From CAZCSY01 sp964501505 (GTDB taxonomy: Bacteria > Omnitrophota > Gorgyraeia > Velamenicoccales > Velamenicoccaceae): a stretch of 20,651 bases of DNA. The position numbers and the translations under genes are program-made. Below the pieces are notes generated by a model, which saw only the letters and a list, made by a program, of their open reading frames with translations, did no database searches and was not told where the DNA came from. Of this stretch, positions 10,201 through 14,962 are shown in pieces (position 1 is the first letter of the stretch; every line of letters begins with the position of its first letter). Where the stretch lies: contig CAZCSY010000020.1 of the NCBI GenBank assembly GCA_964501505.1, forward strand, positions 1 to 20,651. The letters run 5' to 3'.

Positions 10201-12801
10201 CCAATTCAGATCCTGTCTGACCTCGCTCTTCTGCTCGAACCCAAGCAGACGACCCAACCAATTAGGCGCGACGTCGACAATATACCCCCCCTTGGGCAGA
10301 TTGGCTTCAATGATTTGGTTGTCCAGATCCTGCAACCCTCCTGGAATGACGAATGGAGCGCCATTATAAGGATTGATGAGGCCTTTGGTGTCTTCCCCAA
10401 GAAGCCCCTTAAGCGTCTCAACGCCCGGCACCGTTACTTTGTCTCCCATAAAAATTACAGAGTTGACGCTCTGTCTCCTCACCTCATTTTCCGTCAGATA
10501 GCTCACGAGAGGCGACCCCGTCCTGTACAAGAGCCCGCCCAGGTTGTCCGAGGCGGCCTGGTGGAGGGTCGAGGAGACGTAGCGGTTCAGGGCGCCGCGG
10601 AAGGAACGATGCAGGTGCATGAGCCCGCCGGAGTCGATCAGATCGTCCCAGGAGTCGTAATACCCTTTGTCCAGGAGGTAATCGGCGGTGGAAGCAAACT
10701 GCGAAAGGCCGGTAAATTCAGAGAGTTTTTCCAAATACTGGACATCGCGGAAAGCGGAATATGTCTCCTGGGCACCCGGCGTGTACGGCGACGTTCCGCC
10801 GAAGAACCAAAGGTCATGAGACAACTTTTGGAGGCCGCCAAAACCAAGCTGCTGATCCGTATTGGTGCCGTTCATGACGAGGCCCCAGAAGCTCTTTTCC
10901 TCGTCTTTGCCCGGGGCGTTGCTCCGGTCGAAGAACCACGTAAATCCTGTCTTAAGGCCGAGGGTGGAAAGATATTCGAGGCCCGCCATCGCTCCGGGCG
11001 TCAGACCCAGCTTGTTCTTGCCGGTCCCCTCATCATAGTCGCCTCCCAGCGCATTGAGTCCGAAAGAGGCGAGGGCCGAAAGCCCCATGCCGAGCAACTG
11101 CTGTTTTGTCTGAGAACGGCTCAGATCAAAAGCTGAGGAGCCGTTTTGGTAGACCAAGGCGCCCAACTGCCCGAACGACTGGCCCAGGATACGGGAATAA
11201 GGGGATTCTTTGCCGTCAAATATATACTTGCGCGCGAGCTCGTCCGCGGCGTTGCCGACGAGTGACTTCACGACATAGCTCTGGAACCCGACATCGCCTA
11301 ACGCCCTCACATTGCTGTCTATCACTTTCGTCCAAAGGCTGGCGTTCTGGTCGACACTCGAAATGCCCCCCTTGCCGAAGTAGTTCGACTGGTAGCCGCC
11401 CATGCTAAGGAGGCTCTCCCCCCCGAGATAGCCCAGTGTCGTTCCGGCGATCGGCGCGAGAATCCTCGACCATGCGTTATCGTTCTTGGCAAGATACTTC
11501 TGGGCCAGGACCGAACCGGTCCCCATCAGGCCCCCGCGTATCGCTCCGGCGGTAAAGCCGCCGACCAACGGATTGTTGTACATGAACTTACTGAAGAAAT
11601 TGGCGTTGGGATTCCAGCTGCCTGCCGTCGTCCCGCTGAAAGCCGTCGTGCTGAGCCCGCTGAAGCCGGCGCCGATCGTCGTGCCGAAGATCTGGGCTGT
11701 CGTCGGGTTCATGCCCAGATACTTGGCCCCGATGGTGGCCGAAGCCTGAGAGATCTGCCCGACGACCAGACCGTTCAGCATGGAGCTTGCGCCGGACATC
11801 AAAAAAGGACTGCTGGCCCAACCAAAATACGAACCGAGACCTCCGATAGCAAGGGTGCCTGTCAAGGTTCCCAAGCTAACCCACATATCAGTGCTATTGT
11901 CATTAAAATCATCCAAAGGCGAAACAAAGTCATAGTGCTCATAGACCGTCTTTTTGGCGCCCTGGATGGCCTTAGCCACCTCTTCTTCGAGGAAGACGAT
12001 TCCCGTGCCCGACGTATCGCTGTCCGCGCGCAGGAGACCGTAGCCTGAAAAAAGGACATTCACATCGGATTTTTTTAGGATCTTTTCGACGCCGTTATCG
12101 CTGATTAGTAAACCTTCTTTAGAAAGTCCTTTGACGAGAACCATGTGATCGTCGTTAACGAATGCAATGAAAGGAATTAACTTCTTTAATTCTTTTGAAA
12201 TTTCTTTATTATCGAAGTCAAAATTAGACCAATGAAAGGGCTTTAATTCGAGGTTAAACAGGAGTGCGGTCTTAGCCAAGGCATACAGGGAGTTTTCCAG
12301 CCGCTTGCCCTGGTTATAGGTATATATTTCAATAGAGTCAGATAAGAGGTCAAAAAGGAGCGCGTAGTGGGCGACCTGAAGGTAAGAAACCCCCCTGCCC
12401 GTAGAAGCCAAAAGACCGGCCAGGGCCTGAGCACCACATGTCACCAGGCTCTGCCCCCCCTGCCGCATCCAGGCATCGATCTCATCAAGCTTATCCTCGG
12501 TCAGGTTATAGGGTGTCGTGCGGCGGATGCTCACCTGGGGCGTGATCCGGATGTCCGTGGCGTTCTTGCCGATGAGTTGAGAGAGGACCTGACGCAGGGA
12601 GTCGGCGATCATCCTGTCCTGGGCTGCGTCCTTGACAGGCATAGACTCTCCCTGCACAACGGCCGCCTGCGGAGACGTAACCATCAGTCCCGGATTCAGC
12701 GCACCGCGCCAGTTATAGTCGAGCGCCCACGCGACTTGCTCGGGTAAGAAGATCGCAACGATCACCCATGCGAGGATCTTGACCCAAGACTTGTTCCGCA
12801 T
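1..12801 (-). CDS. Giant exported protein with N-terminal C39-like cysteine peptidase domain (partial, C-terminus beyond left edge)
   Basis: The frame is open from an ATG at 12801 to base 1: 4,267 codons, with every in-frame triplet checked and no stop found. Residues 1-26 form a signal peptide (basic start, hydrophobic core, AWA then LD), so the product should be exported through Sec. Residues about 108-265 resemble a C39 peptidase with C122, H219 and D235. Later parts are a glycine-rich hydrophobic segment (about 303-470), a long apparently beta-rich part with glycine linkers (about 900-2990), three 33-residue repeats (3178-3276), a second glycine-rich segment (about 3348-3645) and a helical stretch up to the edge. 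There are only two cysteines, C122 and C3475. No enzyme family other than C39 was recognised. A GTG three codons upstream is an alternative start, and an in-frame TAA lies just before it. Neither start has a good ribosome-binding site close by. The function is unknown; adhesion, surface coat or attack on other cells are all possible. Confidence 0.93.
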   Translation of the reverse strand, partial: MRNKSWVKILAWVIVAIFLPEQVAWALDYNWRGALNPGLMVTSPQAAVVQGESMPVKDAAQDRMIADSLRQVLSQLIGKNATDIRITPQVSIRRTTPYNLTEDKLDEIDAWMRQGGQSLVTCGAQALAGLLASTGRGVSYLQVAHYALLFDLLSDSIEIYTYNQGKRLENSLYALAKTALLFNLELKPFHWSNFDFDNKEISKELKKLIPFIAFVNDDHMVLVKGLSKEGLLISDNGVEKILKKSDVNVLFSGYGLLRADSDTSGTGIVFLEEEVAKAIQGAKKTVYEHYDFVSPLDDFNDNSTDMWVSLGTLTGTLAIGGLGSYFGWASSPFLMSGASSMLNGLVVGQISQASATIGAKYLGMNPTTAQIFGTTIGAGFSGLSTTAFSGTTAGSWNPNANFFSKFMYNNPLVGGFTAGAIRGGLMGTGSVLAQKYLAKNDNAWSRILAPIAGTTLGYLGGESLLSMGGYQSNYFGKGGISSVDQNASLWTKVIDSNVRALGDVGFQSYVVKSLVGNAADELARKYIFDGKESPYSRILGQSFGQLGALVYQNGSSAFDLSRSQTKQQLLGMGLSALASFGLNALGGDYDEGTGKNKLGLTPGAMAGLEYLSTLGLKTGFTWFFDRSNAPGKDEEKSFWGLVMNGTNTDQQLGFGGLQKLSHDLWFFGGTSPYTPGAQETYSAFRDVQYLEKLSEFTGLSQFASTADYLLDKGYYDSWDDLIDSGGLMHLHRSFRGALNRYVSSTLHQAASDNLGGLLYRTGSPLVSYLTENEVRRQSVNSVIFMGDKVTVPGVETLKGLLGEDTKGLINPYNGAPFVIPGGLQDLDNQIIEANLPKGGYIVDVAPNWLGRLLGFEQKSEVRQDLNWAIDPVIASALKAEIKAPLGSTQAEIAKGAIRETLDLSGGQIRDAINMGKTEVTIDPAKLNAAATPFLIAASLDRSVPSGIFRGQEKIGDILAVPVIKDEVQGVFDIGSPIFYAKQAISSVGTQPSQQPAYQNLLLFKKGDMWGLEGTASYRFLNNPSTGMPDLTKAENMVSQSAIAELMRGSDANHTNDIKSINVFGVTVPDGRGVVRTVQGWTIEGLSVDKKTVELNGAQVSQTSEKLGEYQNISSFPKNNSWDNSYTATLIRTKETLEGKTQDAAQSNINVFMGANDFKDLPAALTGKQLTVSLMNANVTNPAVQEALALYAGSIGGTGTGATGNVMQALAKDGKGLYTLEPFYLTESRAGTTWEGTTYIDEKDLNIQRDKNGNLSLTPQIMRQSVASGSGILEQIDYFKGDESGRADQFNIDFGRFLSLGGDKELKGVLMTSSGPASLDTVALSSHGPALSEKKDKGVQSLQQGLMVASDGSTVFTGWAVASEGSLGGWKITNRIVNPQGAVEPLPEQAFNHAAAEKAVYGNALYKLVGTGTQAIVELERGARFALEENMPINTLGAIAWFDDQPAGVLEWEGHERLYPTNGNKVGAVRYTEKGLEPVKVSGTDRGTRIYKSGSFNEFTSPVGIAETMIVQNRDNLPDGVRDKIYETLVFNDRENAEFILTSEGKRLKLSEAVLDQVKEGSKERENLLKGVHGDLSLDENRTLMLGIDQKYAKLPGVEVSGWVASKTAGEKEPSVAWFQKDAFVRGKDASLVATIADGGFVASSQFANINLQKTGEGGEGGGSRAAPEISTTKLTLIRTAGSALKIEGRQEYVFDGKNIVENNASGFQLTIPSAGLLATPIEFVHADMTGRVSATALAATMKPDTVITFQPRNDGVFGIDVSGVKAVKDSTIATTRGVSSDNKELFRIAAVLNVNDVFSVKNGAFQLSDIDSRLKNDVGLWINNGQNPTALAKSIWQKGKDGFVPALGEDFVISRGRNEILSSANAEITPSNVQQIAERLEILERTDADFIAKNVTEFKDGKNTGREVSKPVSEYFLGVVGNTGYDVYQTADKSDKLYLAEGTQLGALTGGQQKALEWAIGKAVNAGDYEKLESVSSDTRAQVFKSYAQANNISNAKVLNTIALDPQGLGQLNQNTFVTLPKNTSINLEYKKKVSEDTFDLVRPVVIENLNKGPLTFKVGTDTPDLYSHDQHNYYNTIYALTRQGVYQYFGEAVYRHMMQVQDKSGFSEHTLRGVLDKLGFQLTDDSLDSLFGKVTSIGKGKKASAISDLGKALLDLSGRTVPDTINIELQIKGEENKLYETIKQDDKSVLMPHFVSATQDRETALLDVSLRGGGWMIDANQWTPWFSAPYPLKVDGKEPEGARDSNIDRTKNIIGVKTLKEDAPFLAAYKSDLEVRATNPSADFFNAQTYLIEDGAFLGLGSGELRHWDNGKIQISADGKERAETGRFRNVMGEATFNKEVVDRSGKLGIYYGPTVVLDAEIKDNQQIYSIANSSSLKSGKDFRVSDFYIPVSKDGQDYAFELAGAEGRPEGVIASFKNPDRQTSPRKFTEYIAVPASSGSSGGKGTIVLKDLEKQHQQALAAGISSSSVGFEPEKITKESNGRKYDVTETITSSNGYEYNVGNALIEKTSIFIPTLSNLAYPANNAYGVPTYVGVAGGPGQEWKKAYTVEQGQLQKVGPRSAVTFAGMPLLISKSEASREGIFQGAFFSDGQKTYVQGGTGFVEEMGPVTGIGKYAYIGEDVPKDIAINERLNISNKTYQFLGLKAEGKVLQPDMMQALIDKLYSPSKAKGEKTDLAGGFQEYSAYVLSPRADMMQVNGDYLVPRDAMGKLTVESKISQASVDGFRKASGIRGDIGLDLQRDGKLYKATLTTTDFHVGESLSQSFFMAEVDSNKRQGIMNRSSISGKDTNVSFADSRLKNAFQIAGLQGGRESGAPEMASKDLSTKANVLSLTHETALLTDGDLRLNFPLNGGPVSVDLRRADLTIPAGEKLVGSKENFYDTNLKVKETIGLEYTDSRLRFNNEGELTKRSQRYIKESLPERSVLGNVSLDAALALADPTTTILGMTEERNLVAETTDTIKGINTITGRSLEIKEQKRQVLSKNGTAPLKAYTPVLQLDRKVDKNNLYAYENVRDWGAKTLAQMGLVADLLGAYVPGLEDKYLERSLVMVDDYGEATGLSHFYGREEILDKYGFEMTILGGVDIVTLGMLGGTVAKFALKPVLGRGVAAAVTAELAPQAIKAAGKETLEVAASQLAKKGGAEVIETTATKVIAPQVAKAAGVEALEIGVTRTARSAAAEIVSKPLTSATGETMARTAALETAEQVLPKTVAEVASKPLTSVGAETLGRTIATETVEQVLPKVAGEVASKPLTSAAGETLGRTVAAETVEQTLPKAAAEAGVEALAPAATKSLAKIVATRVAISEAITVGVPNAVSIGRSLYDNISNGETSLSDLAYAAWDGVLPWDANAALAVAGLSYPVAKSLVAEETASFVASQALLWGQTTAVADTSLVALTGHGDKLSFLDVGSSYAGGAWKGAVFGGVLKGASSVANMEGISSSWVGSLAKRYPVAASTIAGTVTYPLAKTILEAEACPHSFFTALKANYSDPLNYARGAIVGFGLGWGFSPASVLTKSGFVAGAGKFAYGAGTVMAADTGLNLIRDAATNEVKSWKTYAMGAINDTLLGGTAALFIGRQGKDLITNLKQYAGVGLEDAATGAELALNRAVAGALEWTIVSPAFTFGGALANTAYYKMGLLDIHPSSVTDGLMMARGSAMDRDGKIRPVYDSMNAMDILQSAVTGPPSGLWMKPMIELFQVKSNSPAPYAQGGLVKRTYSVFKNLGQSIKELRTSSEPFGKKFLNLGSDIINGSPKFKQNIVQKGLDAEKAAFLPKTATQRAAAGLKGAAQWVDSSALFMPAFVSAVDSAVNALDVKMAGWAGVEPTVEPMVDRATGKQQVVELSNGETVALYNTKYFLPEGQKQIYKWTPFFMVPSYQSDKTTMGLARAFTETTGGKFTRDSFQNFERARSILGEYGSLPKAVEAQVKAGQQITADLRNVIKPLAAQRIAEMQGLEYAPNKEFYDNVAEAIMFGPASDRDGVVTQLETHERTKAGTGTQVPSDIYDNLAPLNFRNAFESSAKDPAGSFKSTLQGLTGGKDATVEGHKSLLENIATYGKVYETGMTSAIEKSVDSLGILPTYEGAQKVFEAADKANFGVEQSKTQIPEMARTVDVIVNFGGERMMMPLTLNEGLIRAAQATARDFVTQQGQLVSGIDIGSLRSVNTESKDWDTALRTRIDANLREAIPVPRLREPVTSDVVATIKTMVEAKQEALNPEFSSFEGYFDTKAQRITTQLQGAPSEVVNRLRRQEGDLARTGLETIRVRFAKD
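1867..2760 (-). other. Second glycine-rich segment, with diverged YPxAK repeats
   Basis: Residues about 3348-3645. The motif YPVAKSLVAEE near 2724 returns as YPLAKTILEAE near 2415, with an intermediate RYPVAAS between them. Each of the two full copies is followed by a glycine-rich helix motif (GAWKGAVFGG and GAIVGFGLGWG). It contains C3475, one of only two cysteines in the chain. The likely explanation is an old internal duplication of a helical hairpin module. Confidence 0.4.
2974..3270 (-). repeat. Three tandem 99-base repeats coding for a 33-residue unit
   Basis: Residues 3178-3210, 3211-3243 and 3244-3276 are consecutive copies of exactly 33 residues. Shared core blocks are SKPLTS, ET(M/L)(A/G)RT, ET(A/V)EQ and LPK at the end. 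Units occupy 3172-3270, 3073-3171 and 2974-3072. Copies 2 and 3 are the most alike, and the flanks contain decayed units (EAGVEALAPAA after, APQVAKAAGVEALEIG before). The composition, Ala/Glu/Lys/Val-rich with no Gly runs, suggests amphipathic helices stacked as a small solenoid or coiled coil. Confidence 0.9.
3832..10104 (-). other. Long beta-rich middle region of the giant protein, with glycine linkers
   Basis: Residues about 900-2990 alternate short hydrophobic strands with turns rich in Gly, Asp, Asn and Lys, as in extracellular beta-sandwich or beta-solenoid regions. Three glycine-rich linkers divide it: about 1195-1203, 1655-1663 (GEGGEGGGS) and 2436-2446 (ASSGSSGGKG). I could not assign any named fold or find catalytic motifs. 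The boundaries are approximate and judged by eye. Confidence 0.4.
11392..11895 (-). other. Glycine-rich hydrophobic segment following the peptidase domain
   Basis: Residues about 303-470 are rich in Gly, Ala, Ser and Leu, with repeated small-xxx-small spacing (for example GTLAIGGLGSYFGWA and GGFTAGAIRGGLMGTG). The composition suggests packed helices or membrane-interacting hairpins, but no clean transmembrane helix is flanked by charges. A motif in it (FFSKFMYNNPL then GAIRGG) recurs in diverged form near residue 3480 (FFTALKANYSDPL then GAIVGF). Confidence 0.45.
12007..12480 (-). other. C39-like (papain-fold) cysteine peptidase domain within the giant protein
   Basis: Residues about 108-265. 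The nucleophile motif reads TCGAQALAGLLASTG with C122; the histidine motif is PFIAFVNDDHMVLVKG with H219; the acidic residue lies in LLISDNG with D235. The H-to-D spacing of 16 is the same as I recall for the ComA peptidase domain (H96, D112); the C-to-H spacing is longer, 97 against 79. A glutamine at 117 may serve the oxyanion hole, though it sits at -5 and not the usual -6. C39 domains normally cut after Gly-Gly in leader peptides and are fused to ABC transporters. Here the domain directly follows a signal peptide and has no transporter, so it would work in the periplasm or outside the cell, perhaps on its own giant chain. A C39_2-type or inactive relative is the main alternative. Confidence 0.65.
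12724..12801 (-). other. Sec signal peptide of the giant protein
   Basis: The first 26 residues have a positively charged start (R2, K4, K8), an uninterrupted hydrophobic core (ILAWVIVAIFL) and a small-residue AWA cleavage site before LDYNW. There is no lipobox cysteine, so a signal peptidase I substrate is expected and not a lipoprotein. It places the peptidase-like domain and all downstream domains outside the cytoplasm. Confidence 0.8.
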
Positions 12802-12803
12802 GT

Positions 12804-12854
12804 CTAACACATATTACGTTCGGGTTTATTCAATAAGCCCCTACGTCCTCCTTT
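12804..12854 (-). promoter_or_regulatory. Strong Shine-Dalgarno, possible leader ORF and hairpin before the giant gene
   Basis: A near-perfect ribosome-binding sequence AAAGGAGG lies at 12854-12847, about 45 bases before the giant ATG and too far to serve it directly. It is followed after 13 bases by TTG AAT AAA CCC GAA CGT AAT ATG TGT TAG (12833-12804), a possible 9-codon leader whose stop lies 2 bases before the ATG. A small hairpin, GGGCTTATTGAATAAACCC (12840-12822), overlaps the TTG. This would fit translational coupling or attenuation, but the 13-base spacing is longer than usual and the hairpin is weak. Confidence 0.3.
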
Positions 12855-12938
12855 CTTCGGCAATTTCCCGCCTCCCGGCAGAGAGGTGAGGGATGGTATC
12901 GAATCGTGTCCGCCACAGAACACGGTCCGTCGAACAAA

Positions 12939-12968
12939 TCTATAACGCGTTGCCGCGCGGTTCGTCAT
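12939..12968 (-). promoter_or_regulatory. Weak sigma70-like promoter candidate for the giant gene
   Basis: On the minus strand ATGACG (12968-12963) and TATAGA (12944-12939) are separated by 18 bases. Each matches the consensus at four of six positions. The pair sits at the end of tadC, in the longest intergenic gap of the window, where a separate promoter for the giant gene would be expected. This is weak evidence. Confidence 0.22.
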
Positions 12969-13867
12969 TATCTGACTCCCCCCATTCCGCCCAGGAGGCT
13001 CCCGCTCATGAACTGGATCGCGATGGGCCCCCCCACGATGACGCCGACGACGGGCAGGATAAAGAAGATCAGAGGAATAAGCATCTTCATCGGTGACTGC
13101 AGGGCCGTGCGTTCGGCCCGGCGGAAAAAGCGTTCCCGGGTGTCTTCCGACAAAATATTCAAGGCCTCTGCGATCGGCGTGCCCATGCGGTCCGCCTGGA
13201 TCAACGTGCGGGCAAAGGCCGTGACATCCGGTGCGTTCAGTCTGCGCGACAGGTCCCGCAGCGCCTCCCGCCGGGGCTTGCCAACCTTGATCTCCTGGAG
13301 CATCAGCCTCAGTTCCTCGATAAAGGCGGACGCGCGCGACTTCTCGACGATCCAGCGTGCCGCCGCCACGAAATCCAGGCCCGCGTCCACGCACAGCGCC
13401 AGGAGGTCCACCGTATCCGGCAGGGACCGAACCACCGCCGCCCGCCGCTGCTTGAGTTTCGCGTCCAGCCACAGGTCCGGCAGGAAGAAGACAAAGATCC
13501 CCGCGAGCCCGATCTTGAGGATATCGTCCGGCGGCAGGAACGCCGTGCCCACCATCAGCCCCACCAGGGCCATCATGATCTTGGAACCCAGGAATTGCTC
13601 CGCGGTAAGGCCCGCGCGCGCGCCAAAGATCTTATTCTCAAGGGCATCGCGCTTTATATAGCGCTGCAACAAAAAACGGGTCAGGGGCGCGAAGATGTCA
13701 AAGATGTGCAGGAAGACGGCCTTCTTGTCCTGCGGGTTCGTCTCGTAACGCAGGCGCCGCTTGATCGTACGACGCAGGTCGTGCATCACGAAGAACCACA
13801 TGAAGAAGTTCAGGCACAGGATGAAGACGCCCGCAAAAAGCATGAGTTGTGATATGTAGACCAGCAT
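12968..13867 (-). CDS. tadC: TadC-like type II/IV secretion platform protein
   Basis: A 299-residue inner-membrane protein with a type II secretion F (T2SSF) domain at about residues 152-275. Residues 5-28 form a first membrane helix, two more hydrophobic stretches lie near 98-130, and the last membrane helices are at about 262-285. The core LPDTVDLLALCVDAGLDF is typical of TadC, which pairs with TadB to form the platform on which the TadA ATPase assembles Flp-type pili. The ATG follows AGGAG by 7 bases, and the gene begins 10 bases after the tadB stop, so the two are surely co-transcribed. The length matches the family. The C-terminus ends in a short glycine-rich tail. The TadC assignment over TadB rests on the core motif and on its place as the second gene of the pair. 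Confidence 0.9.
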   Translation of the reverse strand: MLVYISQLMLFAGVFILCLNFFMWFFVMHDLRRTIKRRLRYETNPQDKKAVFLHIFDIFAPLTRFLLQRYIKRDALENKIFGARAGLTAEQFLGSKIMMALVGLMVGTAFLPPDDILKIGLAGIFVFFLPDLWLDAKLKQRRAAVVRSLPDTVDLLALCVDAGLDFVAAARWIVEKSRASAFIEELRLMLQEIKVGKPRREALRDLSRRLNAPDVTAFARTLIQADRMGTPIAEALNILSEDTRERFFRRAERTALQSPMKMLIPLIFFILPVVGVIVGGPIAIQFMSGSLLGGMGGVR

Positions 13868-13877
13868 CTTTTATCTC

Positions 13878-14735
13878 CTACACGTTGACCTTGCTGAAGA
13901 TCCGAATCATGTACATCCCGACGAGCTCCGAGATCACCGCATAGACCAGGAGCCCGCGTCCCAGGGGACTTGAAAGCATGATGTCAAAGTAATTCGGCTG
14001 AAAGGACACCACCATGACGGCAAAGACGATCGGCAGCATGGACATCACGACACCCTGGATCTTACCCTGCATGCTCAATGTCTTTATCTGATCGTTGATC
14101 TTGAGCTTGGCGCGGATCGTCCCGATCAGACGGCTGAAAAGCTGCGTGATGTCGCCGCCCGTCTCACGCGCAACGAGGATCGCCGTCGTCAAAAGGTTCA
14201 ACTCTTCCGAAGGCATGCGGCGATTCAGGTTCTCAAAGGACTCTTCCAGGGCGATGCCCATCTTGTTTTCGCGCAGGATCAGGCCGAACTCCTGGCTGAT
14301 CGGCGCCGGCAGCTCCTCGACGAGCGCCTCGATGGACTGCAGCAAGCTCAGGCCGCCCTTCAGGCAGCTCGAGAGAATCATCAGGCCGTCGGTGATCTGC
14401 GCGCTGAACTTGTTCTTGCGCGTCAGAACCATGTTCTTGACGATCAGGGCCGGGATCACAAGGCCGATGCCCAAGCCGAGGAAACAGCCCACGATGCTGC
14501 GCGTCACGAGGAGCCCCAGGACGCTCAAGATCGTCGGCGCCACGATATTGACGATAAAGAGCTTCTGGGGGTCCATGTCCACGAAGACCTCCCGGAGCTT
14601 CGTGCGCTGGGCCTCGACGCCGCGCACGCGCCAGGCGTAAAGGCTCTCCCAGACCACGGGGGCCGCCTGCGTGACGAGGATCGCCGTCGCCCCGAACACG
14701 AAACCCAGCGTTATCACCTGTAAAAAGACAGACAT
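13878..14735 (-). CDS. tadB: TadB-like pilus assembly platform protein
   Basis: 285 residues from the ATG at 14735. Hydrophobic helices lie at about 5-23, 60-78, 82-100, 228-245 and 262-280, with a cytoplasmic T2SSF domain at about 117-225. It contains the conserved RETGG (190-194) and a PSEELNLL segment typical of TadB. The protein forms the inner-membrane platform of the Tad machine with TadC. An upstream in-frame extension to 14834 would overlap the preceding pilin gene and encode a polar stretch, so I chose the ATG that starts 8 bases after that gene's stop, with a TGAGG ribosome-binding sequence. The classical N-terminal extension of some TadB proteins is short here. Confidence 0.9.
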   Translation of the reverse strand: MSVFLQVITLGFVFGATAILVTQAAPVVWESLYAWRVRGVEAQRTKLREVFVDMDPQKLFIVNIVAPTILSVLGLLVTRSIVGCFLGLGIGLVIPALIVKNMVLTRKNKFSAQITDGLMILSSCLKGGLSLLQSIEALVEELPAPISQEFGLILRENKMGIALEESFENLNRRMPSEELNLLTTAILVARETGGDITQLFSRLIGTIRAKLKINDQIKTLSMQGKIQGVVMSMLPIVFAVMVVSFQPNYFDIMLSSPLGRGLLVYAVISELVGMYMIRIFSKVNV

Positions 14736-14743
14736 CGTCAACC

Positions 14744-14962
14744 TCAGTGTTTCACCACGATCGTGGCCGGCGCCCCGTTCTCGGCCTCCTGATACTGCAG
14801 GCCCATGCCGATCTGGTCCGCCGATTCGCGCCACTTGCGCTCCACCGCCCGGCGGACGTACGTGTGCGTCAAAAAGAGTCCCGTGACCAGCGCTGCGATG
14901 AGGACGGAATACTCCAGCACCGTCAACCCGCCTCTTTTTGAACGCAACCGTTTAAAAAGCAC
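14744..14962 (-). CDS. Tiny pilin-like protein with class III-type signal
   Basis: 72 residues when started at the GTG at 14962, which overlaps the end of the lipoprotein gene by 11 bases and has GGAAGG 6 bases upstream. A longer GTG start at 14986 has no ribosome-binding sequence. The N-terminus is MLFKRLRSKRGG followed by LTVLEYSVLIAAL. With cleavage after the second Gly the Glu falls at +5, as in type IV prepilins. After one membrane helix comes THTYVRRAVERKWRESADQIG, clearly related to the tails of the pilins at 20216-20536 and 19116-19604. The +1 residue is Leu in place of the Gln seen in its relatives. It sits between the lipoprotein and tadB and is probably a minor pilin or assembly-priming subunit. 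Confidence 0.8.
   Translation of the reverse strand: MLFKRLRSKRGGLTVLEYSVLIAALVTGLFLTHTYVRRAVERKWRESADQIGMGLQYQEAENGAPATIVVKH

Noticed and set aside
10315..11136. Plus-strand open frame of 273 codons opposite the giant gene
   Set aside because: Also codon-aligned antisense with shadow-type composition.
12802..12967. Rho-independent terminator after tadC
   Set aside because: Only short weak stems without a T-tract were found, so I cannot support a terminator.
12804..13472. Minus-strand open frame overlapping tadC in another phase
   Set aside because: It lies within the well-supported tadC gene and encodes a Gly/Arg-rich shadow; only its last ten codons (the possible leader) are of interest.
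14736..14834. N-terminal extension of tadB
   Set aside because: It would overlap the tiny pilin gene and add a polar stretch unlike TadB; the ATG at 14735 has a ribosome-binding sequence.
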